From the IMG/VR virus record IMGVR_UViG_3300002835_000289, positions 1 to 49,966 of that record: 49,966 nt of DNA; one strand, 5' to 3'. This DNA comes from a virus. The notes under the pieces were generated by a model. The model was given only the letters and a program-made list of their open reading frames with translations. It did no database searches and was not told the origin of the DNA. The stretch's first letter is position 1, and every line of letters begins with the position of its first letter. Positions 22,592-30,824 of the stretch are shown piece after piece. Both the position numbers and the translations under genes were made by a program.

Positions 22592-22632
22592 GGCTTATAA
22601 CTAATTGCTAACCGAAACTTTGTTTCGCATTA
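22592..22632. repeat. Cassette-end repeat, second copy
   Basis: GGCTTATAAC (22592-22601) is the exact inverse of GTTATAAGCC at 22260-22269 on the other side of the gene. It is followed by CTAACCGAAA (22608) and TTTCGCATTA (22623), a near-exact copy of 21814-21838. The 22633-22704 stretch holds only an AAAAACACTTAT direct repeat (22694 and 22714). Confidence 0.6.
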
Positions 22633-22704
22633 TATCTTATAGCAAATAAAACACATCATTTTTGCAATTTTATATTTGATTGCATCTAATATGAAAAACA
22701 CTTA

Positions 22705-22940
22705 TTATTTGTTAAAAACACTTATAAAATCATGCTTATTTATCCAGCGGTTATAGCCATCAGAGCAGTCAATTACTTTGTGATCTCCATAGCCGTTTGG
22801 TATTTCTTCCACTTCAAAGACTTCTCCTTCAAGACCATCATACCAACTGTTTTTTCTGCCTACCTTAATTTTAACACTAATTCCCGAAGTTTTTTTTTAA
22901 TCAAATCTAATTCAGATTCCTTAATCTTTTTCAATTCCAT
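22705..22940 (-). pseudogene. Small gene split at an A9 tract
   Basis: Read from ATG 22940 the frame MELKKIKESELDLIKKK ends early, but one base back at the A9 run (coding strand of plus 22890-22898) it continues as KVGRKNSWYDGLEGEVFEVE and CSDGYNRWINKHDFISVFNK to a TAA at 22705. The downstream frame has a stop just before the A run and no own start. So it is a frameshifted gene, a minus-one slippage site or a sequencing error. It follows the metallophosphoesterase. Confidence 0.55.
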
Positions 22941-22962
22941 CAATTCACCTATCGTATAGACT

Positions 22963-23841
22963 TTATATTCGTTGGTCGGTTTTATAAGCCTTTGCATAAA
23001 TCTTTATAAAATCCGTATTTTTATTTTCGTCTGTTATTCTGGCAGGATCTAATTCTATCCAATAACCACCTAAAGGTTTGGGAGGTGCGCCACGTTCTAC
23101 ATGCCACCCTTCATTACCATCATTGTATTCATCTTTATAGGTTGATGTTTGAATGTGCAGTACCTCTTTAAGATTTGTTTTAAAATTGTTTGATAGAGTT
23201 TCAACTTGAATAGTCATGTCCCATAAGTCGTGAATATGTTGCATCCAAATGCAGTCTGCCCCATCAATCATAGCATCAAATCTCTGATGTGAGATAGCCC
23301 CTTTGGTCACGATACCACCACCACCCGAACCATGAAAGTATTTCATTTTATAGCTTTTTATTCTATGGTTATCATTGTATTTGAATACTATCCAACCACC
23401 ATATCCTCCAGTATGAATATTAGATCCGGTTTTAAAATTCAACTCGGTCACTACCCTAAGCAAGGGGTCATGCTCGTTTCTTTTAATGAAGTTAGTTTCA
23501 TGATTGCCATAACCCACAACTGCTATATGATGAGCATAAGGAGTAAGAAAATTTACAATATCTTCAACAATCAAGTCAACATATTGGCCTGAATTATACT
23601 CTGGCCTAATATCTTTTTTTGTTGATCGAGGATCCCATTTGCCTCCCATTAAACAAAGAAGATCACCCCCTAACAAAATAATCGCATTTCGATCTAAAGC
23701 TTGATCCAAATGCGATTTTAAAAGTTTTCTGTTGCAATGTTTATTGTCGAAGTGAGCGTCGCTAATTAACAGTACATCTCTTTTACCAGATAGGTTAATA
23801 AGATGAACATTTCTCTGTATTCTCCTTACATCTTGATTCAT
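22963..23841 (-). CDS. Calcineurin-like metallophosphoesterase
   Basis: About 292 residues from MNQDVRRIQ (an upstream start at 23898 would overlap the holin candidate by 47 bases). Motifs: LLISDAHFD (DxH), IILLGGDLL (GD), VVGYGNHETNF (GNHE), YFHGSG and MQHIHDLWD (final His pair). These are the metal ligands of the family. Phage enzymes of this type act on nucleic acids or nucleotide signals; which substrate is not visible. It is the last gene of the leftward late block after the lysis genes. Confidence 0.82.
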   Translation of the reverse strand: MNQDVRRIQRNVHLINLSGKRDVLLISDAHFDNKHCNRKLLKSHLDQALDRNAIILLGGDLLCLMGGKWDPRSTKKDIRPEYNSGQYVDLIVEDIVNFLTPYAHHIAVVGYGNHETNFIKRNEHDPLLRVVTELNFKTGSNIHTGGYGGWIVFKYNDNHRIKSYKMKYFHGSGGGGIVTKGAISHQRFDAMIDGADCIWMQHIHDLWDMTIQVETLSNNFKTNLKEVLHIQTSTYKDEYNDGNEGWHVERGAPPKPLGGYWIELDPARITDENKNTDFIKIYAKAYKTDQRI

Positions 23842-23851
23842 TTTATTTAAA

Positions 23852-24073
23852 TCAAATATGATTTCGGTTTTGAACCGCAGTTTTTGAAACCACGCCACAA
23901 ACTAAGCCAATAATCAATAGCTTTTCACCTATTGCATAAAATTGAGATAGTTCTGGGATAGCCATTAATCCTGCTCCAATCGCACCGAGAGTAATTCCGA
24001 AATAAATTAGTTTTTTAAAGTAGGAAGGAGTTTCTAAAACAAGCCTTCTTAATGTTTCCTTTGTGAAATTCAT
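23852..24073 (-). CDS. Holin candidate
   Basis: 73 residues with a basic/polar N-terminus (MNFTKETLRRLVLETPSYF) and two hydrophobic segments (about 22-40 and 50-64) separated by a short loop, then a polar tail. Two helices and position directly after the M15 peptidase fit a class II holin. Confidence 0.5.
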   Translation of the reverse strand: MNFTKETLRRLVLETPSYFKKLIYFGITLGAIGAGLMAIPELSQFYAIGEKLLIIGLVCGVVSKTAVQNRNHI

Positions 24074-24094
24074 GATTTATAGTTTAATTGTTTG

Positions 24095-24475
24095 TTACCA
24101 ACGTGCTTCAGTACCGCGACAATCATAATGCACAAAGCTGGGATAAACACCCACGCCGCCTTGCATCATTTTACCTTCTTTGATTAAATCCTTAATAATT
24201 TTAGCTAACTCATTCGGTGTGTACTTTGATGTCACCAAATCTGCCGCCTTTGCCAACTTATGCTGGCTTTTCGGACTGCCACCAATAGAGGCATTATAAG
24301 CCTCTGTACGATACGCAGAATTTAAAGTGATAGGAATATCAATAAAGTCCCTAAGTACTTGTAGCTGGTCAGCTAATAGCCTCACATTTGCTTCTAATGC
24401 TTCGGGGACTTTACTTCCATCCTTGCACTTAAACTCGCGGATGTGAAAGTTAGTAGTTAATTGTCCTGCACTCAC
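24095..24475 (-). CDS. Peptidase M15A endolysin
   Basis: 126 residues. NFHIREFKCKDGS is the start of the phage M15A family; SAYRTEAYNASIGGSPKSQH gives His72, the AADLV stretch gives Asp79, and FVHYDCRG gives His116 and Asp118, the usual zinc ligands and catalytic residues. Cuts stem-peptide cross-links in peptidoglycan. No signal peptide, so a holin is needed. Overlaps the upstream small gene by 4 bases. Confidence 0.85.
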   Translation of the reverse strand: MSAGQLTTNFHIREFKCKDGSKVPEALEANVRLLADQLQVLRDFIDIPITLNSAYRTEAYNASIGGSPKSQHKLAKAADLVTSKYTPNELAKIIKDLIKEGKMMQGGVGVYPSFVHYDCRGTEARW

Positions 24476-24654
24476 TTTTTCTTGCTTAAGATGTTCTCAA
24501 CAATCCCAATAATGAAGTCAATAATCTTGCGTTCCAACTTTGGAAAAACCACCTTTAAAACCCATCCCAAAACTCCTGGAACTGCTTTCTTAATTTCAGG
24601 CATGAGGTTTACTTTTACCTCGTTTTCGATAAATTCAATTTCTTCTGCTTTCAT
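24472..24654 (-). CDS. Amphipathic small protein of the lysis cluster
   Basis: 60 residues: helical, with VPGVLGWVLKVVFPKLERKI and a C-terminal KKK. One amphipathic or membrane-associated helix. ATGA-linked to neighbours. May assist lysis as a holin-like or antiholin-like protein; not established. Confidence 0.5.
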   Translation of the reverse strand: MKAEEIEFIENEVKVNLMPEIKKAVPGVLGWVLKVVFPKLERKIIDFIIGIVENILSKKK

Positions 24655-24818
24655 TTTATTTTATTGGTTGCTTTAATGTAATACCTAATGGCAAAAATTC
24701 CACTGATTATAGCGACCAGAGAAGCCAATAAAGTCACTATCGGTTGCACATTTGCAATACTTAGCATTGCGCCTGATACGGAAACTACGGTCGCCAAATC
24801 GGCGTTATTATTTGTCAT
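24651..24818 (-). CDS. Small membrane protein of the lysis cluster
   Basis: 55 residues: MTNNNADLATVVSVSGAML, then a hydrophobic helix (IVTLLASLVAIISGIFAIRYY) and basic end. Overlaps the 57-residue gene (ATGACAAATAA) and the next gene (ATGA). Could be a holin or a small tail-associated protein. Confidence 0.55.
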   Translation of the reverse strand: MTNNNADLATVVSVSGAMLSIANVQPIVTLLASLVAIISGIFAIRYYIKATNKIK

Positions 24819-24981
24819 CTTTAATCTGAGGTTGTAATTGTTTAACTAATTCTGCAGCTACTGCTTTCACTTGAATGTGCGGTGCAGTTGATTCCTCAAT
24901 GACTGCCAATACTGCATTCCATTCAATCGCAGTTAATTGTACTGTTAACTTTTTCGATTCGGGTTGTACTTCTTCTTTCAT
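24808..24981 (-). CDS. Small acidic protein after the tail fibre
   Basis: 57 residues: MKEEVQPESKKLTVQLTAIE, then helix EWNAVLAVIEES and VAAELVKQLQPQ. Helical, no membrane segment. It lies 48 bases after the fibre gene stop, behind two similar stretches (TTGACAGAAAAACAACCC and TTGACAAAAAATCAACCC on the minus strand). Function unknown. Confidence 0.55.
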   Translation of the reverse strand: MKEEVQPESKKLTVQLTAIEWNAVLAVIEESTAPHIQVKAVAAELVKQLQPQIKDDK

Positions 24982-25029
24982 AGGGTTGATTTTTTGTCAA
25001 ATATGCTTAATTATTGGGTTGTTTTTCTG

Positions 25030-26892
25030 TCAAGGCTTATCCTCTAAAACTTTAATACGTGCTTCTAATTCCTGAATAGCCTGAATAGCTAATGATAATA
25101 ATGCTCTGTCTGATAGTCCGTAAGACTTCTCACCATCTATTATTTTTGGAACAAATTCTCCTTCATTATTATAACTTCCTTGCGTGGGTGCAAATTCCTC
25201 ACCTAATGCAGAATGAACTTGGTCTGCTAATAACCCAAATTGTTTTACACTTTCTGCATTTTTACCATAACCACTATTAGTATTATAATTCCAATAAACC
25301 GGCTTTGGTATTTCTGAAATAGCTTCAGATGCCGAACCTATATACTCACCTTCAATATCTTTAGCTTTACTATCAGAAACAACACTCAAAACCCCTGCCG
25401 TAGCTTGAACTGCGCCAGTACCTAAACCATTAATAGTAACTACTCCAGATGTATCAATTTGTAATCTTGATGCATTTGCAGTACCTAAATAAAGATTCGA
25501 AGCATCAGCAGATATGTATTGATTTGATATGGAATTAAATGCTAATGATTTATTATAAGGCAATATTACATCGCCAGTAAACGTAGCTACTCCAGCTGAT
25601 GAAATAGTCAATCTTCTATTATTACCGCCCGTTGCAACAACAAAATCAGCTTCACTTCTAAATATAAAATCACTTGCATTTGCGCCAGTTAATATACCAG
25701 TACCATTACCAATATAACCAACCAATGTAGAAGTATTGTAATACCACTCTGTATACATTGTAGTTGCAGAAGTAGATTTTAATATTAATGGAGTTATTGA
25801 TGCGGTAAACGTAGCACTTGTACCACTTAAGCCTCCAAAGAAAGTAATATTAGCACTACCACCAGCACCAAAAACAGCAACTTGTGTACCACTATTTGCA
25901 TTGATACTTAATCCTGCACTTGTTGCAGCTTTTACTTGCGGCGTAATTAAAATACCACTAAAAGTTGCATTACCAGTTGATCTCGTGATTGTGAAAGGCG
26001 TATCAATCAATGCACCAGCATCTGAGTATCTTCTGATAAAGAAATCAGCACCAACGTTAGATCCTGATTCTGTTCCGCTTACCTCTAAGTTTATTCGATT
26101 GGAATTATCTGAACGAAAACTTAAACTTTTTGCAACAGATACGTTTGCATCCAAGTTTGCAATTAGCGCAGTTGCGCCACCATCTAAATGTAGCTTTGTA
26201 GTTGGATTTGCAATCCCGATTCCAAACTCACCAGTTTGCAGTAGGGTAATTAATTCTGCAGAATTTGCCTCGCTAAAAATTCTAAACCTATGATCAGACT
26301 GCACATTACCAACCGACCATTTATTTGTCCCTGCACTTGCGAATCCTAAAAATCCGTTGTTTGTTGATGTTCCGTTTATCCTTCCAATAATCCCAGATCC
26401 GAAAACATCAAGCGGCGTAGTTGGCGCATTAGTTCCGATTCCTAACCTATTGTTAGTGTCATCATAAAACAAGTTAGCATTGTCCTGAATTAATGCACCC
26501 GAAGCACCGATAAATGGCACAGATCCCAAAGTTAATGCAGTTGTGATTGTTAAGGTTGCAATCGAACCAACTAAAGTAATTGTACCATCAAATCCATTTG
26601 CATCACTAAATACTAAGGAGTTTATAATGTTTGGCGATAATTCAACATAAGCACTACCATTCCAACGATATAATACGTTGGTATCTAAAGCTATGTAAAT
26701 CGTATCCGCAACGCCAACCAAAGGAAAAGCCGCAAGATTTGCGTATTCCTCAACAGTTCCGGTAAATAAAGAAGCCATTTGTGATAGCGTAATCTTTTTA
26801 CTTATGCCGGTCGTCGGATCTCCTATTATTGTCAAGTCATCCAGCGCTGGAGATAATTCAGTTGCTAATTGGTTTATTTTTTTCGATTCCAT
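25030..26892 (-). CDS. Tail fibre or spike with S74 chaperone domain
   Basis: 620 residues. Repetitive beta-rich body with many short Gly/Thr/Ser units (ATFSG, ATFTG, NNRLTISSAG) and repeated RLGIGT-like and FGIGIAN segments. The C-terminal 110 residues are a peptidase S74 intramolecular chaperone: SDSKAKDIEGEY, FGLLADQVHSAL and SDRALLSLAIQAIQELE ending in a coiled coil. Self-cleavage at the Ser region releases the domain after trimerisation. It is the last virion gene of the operon and the likely host receptor binder. Confidence 0.82.
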   Translation of the reverse strand: MESKKINQLATELSPALDDLTIIGDPTTGISKKITLSQMASLFTGTVEEYANLAAFPLVGVADTIYIALDTNVLYRWNGSAYVELSPNIINSLVFSDANGFDGTITLVGSIATLTITTALTLGSVPFIGASGALIQDNANLFYDDTNNRLGIGTNAPTTPLDVFGSGIIGRINGTSTNNGFLGFASAGTNKWSVGNVQSDHRFRIFSEANSAELITLLQTGEFGIGIANPTTKLHLDGGATALIANLDANVSVAKSLSFRSDNSNRINLEVSGTESGSNVGADFFIRRYSDAGALIDTPFTITRSTGNATFSGILITPQVKAATSAGLSINANSGTQVAVFGAGGSANITFFGGLSGTSATFTASITPLILKSTSATTMYTEWYYNTSTLVGYIGNGTGILTGANASDFIFRSEADFVVATGGNNRRLTISSAGVATFTGDVILPYNKSLAFNSISNQYISADASNLYLGTANASRLQIDTSGVVTINGLGTGAVQATAGVLSVVSDSKAKDIEGEYIGSASEAISEIPKPVYWNYNTNSGYGKNAESVKQFGLLADQVHSALGEEFAPTQGSYNNEGEFVPKIIDGEKSYGLSDRALLSLAIQAIQELEARIKVLEDKP

Positions 26893-27341
26893 TAAAATTG
26901 ATAATTAGAAGGTACTTGACATCTATCATTTAAAAACGGCACAGTTAAGGTAGTATCTAACTTAACACCAGCTAATAAATCGGGATCACTTTCTGTAAAA
27001 AAACTTAAAGGCATATTTTGCGAAGGCGTCCAGGTTACGATTGAATAATCCTCTGGGTATCTCAACTGTGCAACAATATCCCCGGATACTTGTGTCATGT
27101 CGGATAAAACTTCCGTTTCGTTTGTTTCTTCCATCAGCATCCGATCCATAAAGTAAAGACTAAATGAATATGCTATTTCTTTAGGCCCTACTGTTGCACC
27201 AGTCAAAGTAAAAAACATAGCAGGGTAAGTGACCTCACCATTGCTTAACCTTTCCCACACATCACCGAAATAAACAAAATTAATTTGTTCGTGATCGTTT
27301 CCCAGTTTGGTTAACTCTTTTACTATCTGATTTAACGTCAT
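26892..27341 (-). CDS. Putative tail terminator or neck protein
   Basis: 149 residues: MTLNQIVKELTKLGNDHEQI, FGDVWERLSNGEVTYPAMFF, and a beta-rich second half (YSFSLYFMDRM). Size, alpha/beta layout and place between connector and tail fibre fit a tail-terminator-like protein, but no signature motif is visible. Confidence 0.45.
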   Translation of the reverse strand: MTLNQIVKELTKLGNDHEQINFVYFGDVWERLSNGEVTYPAMFFTLTGATVGPKEIAYSFSLYFMDRMLMEETNETEVLSDMTQVSGDIVAQLRYPEDYSIVTWTPSQNMPLSFFTESDPDLLAGVKLDTTLTVPFLNDRCQVPSNYQF

Positions 27342-27408
27342 TTTTTTTAGATTTTTCTAAATAAACTTTTAGCTTATTTTGATTTTTGAAATTTACTTCC
27401 TTGCTCAT
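27280..27408 (-). CDS. Possible small basic ORF between structural genes
   Basis: 42 codons (MSKEVNFKNQNKLKVYLEKS) starting immediately after the stop of the connector gene and running 62 bases over the start of the next gene. Strongly basic. Position of its ATG directly after TAA is suggestive, but the overlap and short length leave it doubtful. Confidence 0.3.
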   Translation of the reverse strand: MSKEVNFKNQNKLKVYLEKSKKNDVKSDSKRVNQTGKRSRTN

Positions 27409-28008
27409 TTAACAACATCCTATATTTCCCTGATATTTTTCTGAAAAAGTTTTGCGCCGTTTATGATCGTCCGTATAGTCATCATTGCAGCAAGCATCTC
27501 CCAGATACATGCTGACTGTATAACCTTCATTATCAGGTTTGATTGAATCAATTCCTGAACCAAAATTTAGATAATTAGGATACAAAGCATTATTCTGCTT
27601 TAGGTATTTAATCAATCTTTGCTTATAAAATTCCGCCCTTGCTTTATATCTATTTGCAACATCAATCATGTCTTGCATTGAAGGAGATTCCTGATTTTCG
27701 CCAGTCTTGCGTAAAAGTCCTTTATTGTAAAACTGAAATGATAAACCCTGCGGCAATTCAGACATCACAAAGTAAATAAGACAATCAACTATGTAGTCAT
27801 CCAGTAAAGTTGTTTGAAGCTGCGTATAAGTAGCTGCCTCGACCGCAGTTTGTAATTCGTTGTATAAAGCCGAACCCAACGCCGGGAGAATATACATGTC
27901 CTGAGCAGTCTTAATCTCAGGCAGTACCAATTTCTCGTCTACGTTTGCATGTAACCCAGTTCTATCTTTGATTGATTGAACGGAAATAAATAATGTATTC
28001 TTGCTCAT
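27409..28008 (-). CDS. Head-tail connector-like protein
   Basis: 199 residues: helical, with KTAQDMYILPALGSALYNEL, LLDDYIVDCLIYFVMSELP and RYKARAEFYKQRLIKYLKQ. The layout resembles the DUF6712-type connector of Bacteroidota phages that follows the portal. Ends NIGCC. It overlaps the portal by 4 bases. Confidence 0.55.
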   Translation of the reverse strand: MSKNTLFISVQSIKDRTGLHANVDEKLVLPEIKTAQDMYILPALGSALYNELQTAVEAATYTQLQTTLLDDYIVDCLIYFVMSELPQGLSFQFYNKGLLRKTGENQESPSMQDMIDVANRYKARAEFYKQRLIKYLKQNNALYPNYLNFGSGIDSIKPDNEGYTVSMYLGDACCNDDYTDDHKRRKTFSEKYQGNIGCC

Positions 28009-29783
28009 CTTCTTGTTACTATATTAGATACCCATTGATGTCTGCAACTTGGACTGTGCTTCTCGGTTCCTGGTTCTGTATACCAACCGCCCCGACGATC
28101 CCATACAGAATACCCTAATCTTGCGCTTAGGCTTTCAATCTCTGAACGTGAATACATCTTATCGGCTTCCAACAAAGCCACACAAAACGGCCTGCTTGTT
28201 TTCTTATCCCGGTTATTAAATCCTTTTTTCCATTCGTAAGAATATCTTATTAAAATCTCTTTTGTTTGCGGCTTGACCTTCATCAAAATATCTGCCAGCG
28301 GCTCTGTTAATATATGCTCTGTGATCGTGTTTTGATCAATGCCCTCTCCGATAACATACTCATTCACTTGCACGTATCCGTTATCAACAAGCGATTTAAT
28401 CACCAAATTAATCGTATCAACGCTTTGATCTAAGGTTGTTGCTAATACCTCTGGAGTAATGCGCTTATCTTTAGACATTAAGTCCAAAACATTCGCTTGT
28501 AACTGATTTACTTCTGCAAACATTTGATTCTCTGAATCATCGTCAAACCTTTCCTTTTGCTTCCAAATATTGAAACCTTCCTTTGCTTCGCCAAACTCAA
28601 AAAATGCGCTGAAATCGTCTGAAAATTGCGCTGGTTGCACTACTGGCTCATACTTTGAAATATCAATTCCAGCCTTTTCTAATAACCATTCTTTAGGTGC
28701 AATGTCTTTAAGTAAATTTTCGCTGAAGTCAAAACCGATCGGTTCAGTCGGGATGATGCTTAAATCAGGTTCTTCAATGCCACGATATTTAAATAGCATA
28801 TTGAAAACACTTTCTAAGTGCATCTGCTTACTATTTACATAAGTATTTTTAAAAATCTCGTAGCCATCTCGCATCTCTGAACGTGAACCCAACTTCCCAG
28901 CCTCGGCAATACCAAAAATGGAAGGAGTTGTGATCTGATGACCGCTGAAAATATTAGTTTGAATCAATGAATCTACTCTGCCGAAATCTTCCTTAGTAAT
29001 ATCCGAAGTCCCAAGATCATCAACGATTGGCTTTCTTGCGCTATCGTTTACGAACGCTAAAATGAATTTCTTACCATCAGATCCCGAAAATCTGTTTGTG
29101 AACCTTTTTTCAATGTTACGCTTTTCCTCATCTGAAGGCTCTCCGTTTGGTAAAGTAATTAGTTTACTTGCAGAGAATCCAGTCTGAGCATTTCCCAAAA
29201 CGTGCTTAGAGATTTCAATGTCTGATTCAATATAATTAAGCGCACCGAAGTAACCCGGCAATGAATAAAAACCCATGTTTGGGCGATATTCCTTGACATA
29301 AAGGATTTGTTTTCCTTTTGGAATAGCTGGATTAAATGCTGGATAAACTTGCGGCTTTTCAAGACGATCAGTCCATTCCTCTTTGTACCAGAATTGTGTA
29401 TTGTCCTTGTTAGTTCTGATTTTGGTATAATCGCAATGCCAAATCTCTGATAACTGCCCGGTAGCTGAAAAGATAATTTCTAAATAATAACCGCCGAATA
29501 ATTCCGCATCCAAAGAAACCTTTCGGGTTAAATCATTAAGGCTTTCCATCCGATTGACTTTCTCAATAAATGGCTCTGCTGCTTCGCTACCTTTCCAGCC
29601 ATTTGCTGAAATATAATGCACCTTGCTTTTTATGATAGCATTATGCTTGGCAGACTTATTGAAAAGGTCAACTAAATAATTCGGGTAATCGTTACGATCT
29701 CCGTATTGAATATAACCTTCGCCTTTCTTTTCTTTAAATTCTGGTTGCCTTGCCTCCGCAAATGTGACTACTCTTAGATCCAT
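28005..29783 (-). CDS. Portal protein
   Basis: 592 residues. The first 330 residues (YPNYLVDLFNKSAKHNAIIK, DAELFGGYYLEIIF, ILYVKEYRPNMGFYSLPGYF, NAQTGFSASKLITLPNG, SIFGIAEAGKLGSRSEMRDG) follow the order of HK97-type portals of Bacteroidota phages. The rest (after about 400) is a basic extension. The dodecameric portal anchors the terminase and tail. Unusually it lies behind the capsid gene. One base separates it from the 124-residue gene. Confidence 0.82.
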   Translation of the reverse strand: MDLRVVTFAEARQPEFKEKKGEGYIQYGDRNDYPNYLVDLFNKSAKHNAIIKSKVHYISANGWKGSEAAEPFIEKVNRMESLNDLTRKVSLDAELFGGYYLEIIFSATGQLSEIWHCDYTKIRTNKDNTQFWYKEEWTDRLEKPQVYPAFNPAIPKGKQILYVKEYRPNMGFYSLPGYFGALNYIESDIEISKHVLGNAQTGFSASKLITLPNGEPSDEEKRNIEKRFTNRFSGSDGKKFILAFVNDSARKPIVDDLGTSDITKEDFGRVDSLIQTNIFSGHQITTPSIFGIAEAGKLGSRSEMRDGYEIFKNTYVNSKQMHLESVFNMLFKYRGIEEPDLSIIPTEPIGFDFSENLLKDIAPKEWLLEKAGIDISKYEPVVQPAQFSDDFSAFFEFGEAKEGFNIWKQKERFDDDSENQMFAEVNQLQANVLDLMSKDKRITPEVLATTLDQSVDTINLVIKSLVDNGYVQVNEYVIGEGIDQNTITEHILTEPLADILMKVKPQTKEILIRYSYEWKKGFNNRDKKTSRPFCVALLEADKMYSRSEIESLSARLGYSVWDRRGGWYTEPGTEKHSPSCRHQWVSNIVTRR

Positions 29784-30158
29784 TTATTGTCTGATTTTGT
29801 AAGTATCTGTTGTTGTATATTCTGTGAACTCAAAAGCAGTTCCGACTAATTCCATAATCCCTGATTCAAGCATATTTAATCCGGCAGGGTTTAGGTTGCT
29901 TGTGCTTGCTTGCTCATAAATTTGATAATCATATTGACCATTTAAAGCATTCGCAAAATTAGTATTTGTAACAAAGCTAAACTCATTGTACCGATCCTTG
30001 TAAACGCTTAAATCGGTATTGTTTAACCTCACAAATTTAATCTCTGTATTTGCGCTTCTATTTGTGAACACAAATAAGTAATTCGGGTTAGTCAATAACT
30101 GTTTTTCAGTTAATGTCAATATGACTAAATGTGTTTGTCCTTTGGTTAACCTGATCAT
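29784..30158 (-). CDS. Structural protein of unknown role
   Basis: 124 residues beginning MIRLTKGQTHLVILTLTEKQ, with NYLFVFTNRSANTEIKFVRL. Beta-rich. Located just before the portal and after a terminator. It resembles small proteins next to the tube protein in Bacteroidota phages; no function can be assigned. Confidence 0.45.
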   Translation of the reverse strand: MIRLTKGQTHLVILTLTEKQLLTNPNYLFVFTNRSANTEIKFVRLNNTDLSVYKDRYNEFSFVTNTNFANALNGQYDYQIYEQASTSNLNPAGLNMLESGIMELVGTAFEFTEYTTTDTYKIRQ

Positions 30159-30196
30159 ATAACACTAAATAGCAAAGTGATGTAAATTTTACAAAA

Positions 30197-30228
30197 TAAA
30201 AAAACCGCTGACCATTACGATCAGCGGC
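30197..30228 (-). terminator. Intrinsic terminator after tube-protein gene
   Basis: On the minus strand CCGCTGA, a nine-base loop and TCAGCGG followed by seven T (plus A at 30198-30204). It would set the level of the downstream portal genes. Confidence 0.72.
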
Positions 30229-30251
30229 TCACCTAAACCTACTATGAAAAA

Positions 30252-30773
30252 TTATACTCCTGGAGTTTCTAAAGCATTGTAAACAGTTGAAGTTACGCTT
30301 GGTGCTAATGCTGGTTCAGAACCAGTAAAAGTCAAAGTAAATCCGCTTCTATCTCCTTGTGCAGTTCCGGTTGAAGCTGCATTTGCAGTCATATCAATAC
30401 CTCTGGTTTTACCTAAGTACCAATATATTCCGTTGCTATCTTTTGCAACCGCGACCAAAGAATTTTGCGCTAATAAAAGCAACTCATTCCTTGTATTCGT
30501 TTGTAGCTTATTTAAAATGATCTGCAATTCTTGACCATAGAAAACAGTTCCGTTTGCAACAGAAGCAGTCATTGTCTGGTTAAACATTGAAGTGTCTTTC
30601 ACTAAAGCATACTTCCAAAAACGCTTACCAGCAGCCTTAGTCAAAGCAGTTATTACACCACTCGCTTCGGTTGTTGTTGTTACGTTTGCGGCTTCTGTGA
30701 AATATACTTCGACAATACCGCCTAAGCTATCTCTACAATCTAAGCTATATCCTTGTGTTAATGCGCATGGCAT
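30252..30773 (-). CDS. Putative major tail tube protein
   Basis: 173 residues: MPCALTQGYSLDCRDSLGGI, GKRFWKYALVKDTSMF, GQELQIILNKLQTNTRNELL, LGKTRGIDMTA, GFTLTFTGSEPA. This pattern is shared with an abundant virion protein family of Bacteroidota siphophages. Its own terminators on both sides suggest high-level expression of a major structural protein. Tube is favoured over capsid decoration, without proof. Confidence 0.5.
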   Translation of the reverse strand: MPCALTQGYSLDCRDSLGGIVEVYFTEAANVTTTTEASGVITALTKAAGKRFWKYALVKDTSMFNQTMTASVANGTVFYGQELQIILNKLQTNTRNELLLLAQNSLVAVAKDSNGIYWYLGKTRGIDMTANAASTGTAQGDRSGFTLTFTGSEPALAPSVTSTVYNALETPGV

Positions 30774-30794
30774 AATATTGAAATTTAAATTTAA

Positions 30795-30820
30795 AAAATT
30801 AGAGGGTTTTTACACCCTCG
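30795..30820 (-). terminator. Intrinsic terminator after the major capsid gene
   Basis: On the minus strand GAGGGT, a six-base loop and ACCCTC are followed by TAATTTTTT. It lies 5 bases after the capsid stop codon, as often found for highly expressed capsid genes. Confidence 0.7.
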
Positions 30821-30824
30821 TTAA

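Noticed and set aside
21513-22632. Standard integron attC sites
   Set aside because: The inverted GTTATAA ends do not fit the GTTRRRY/RYYYAAC core and no integron integrase is present; kept only as cassette-like.
22732-22959. Plus-strand open frame of 75 codons
   Set aside because: It lies opposite the frameshifted minus-strand gene whose translation looks like a real protein; the plus frame does not.
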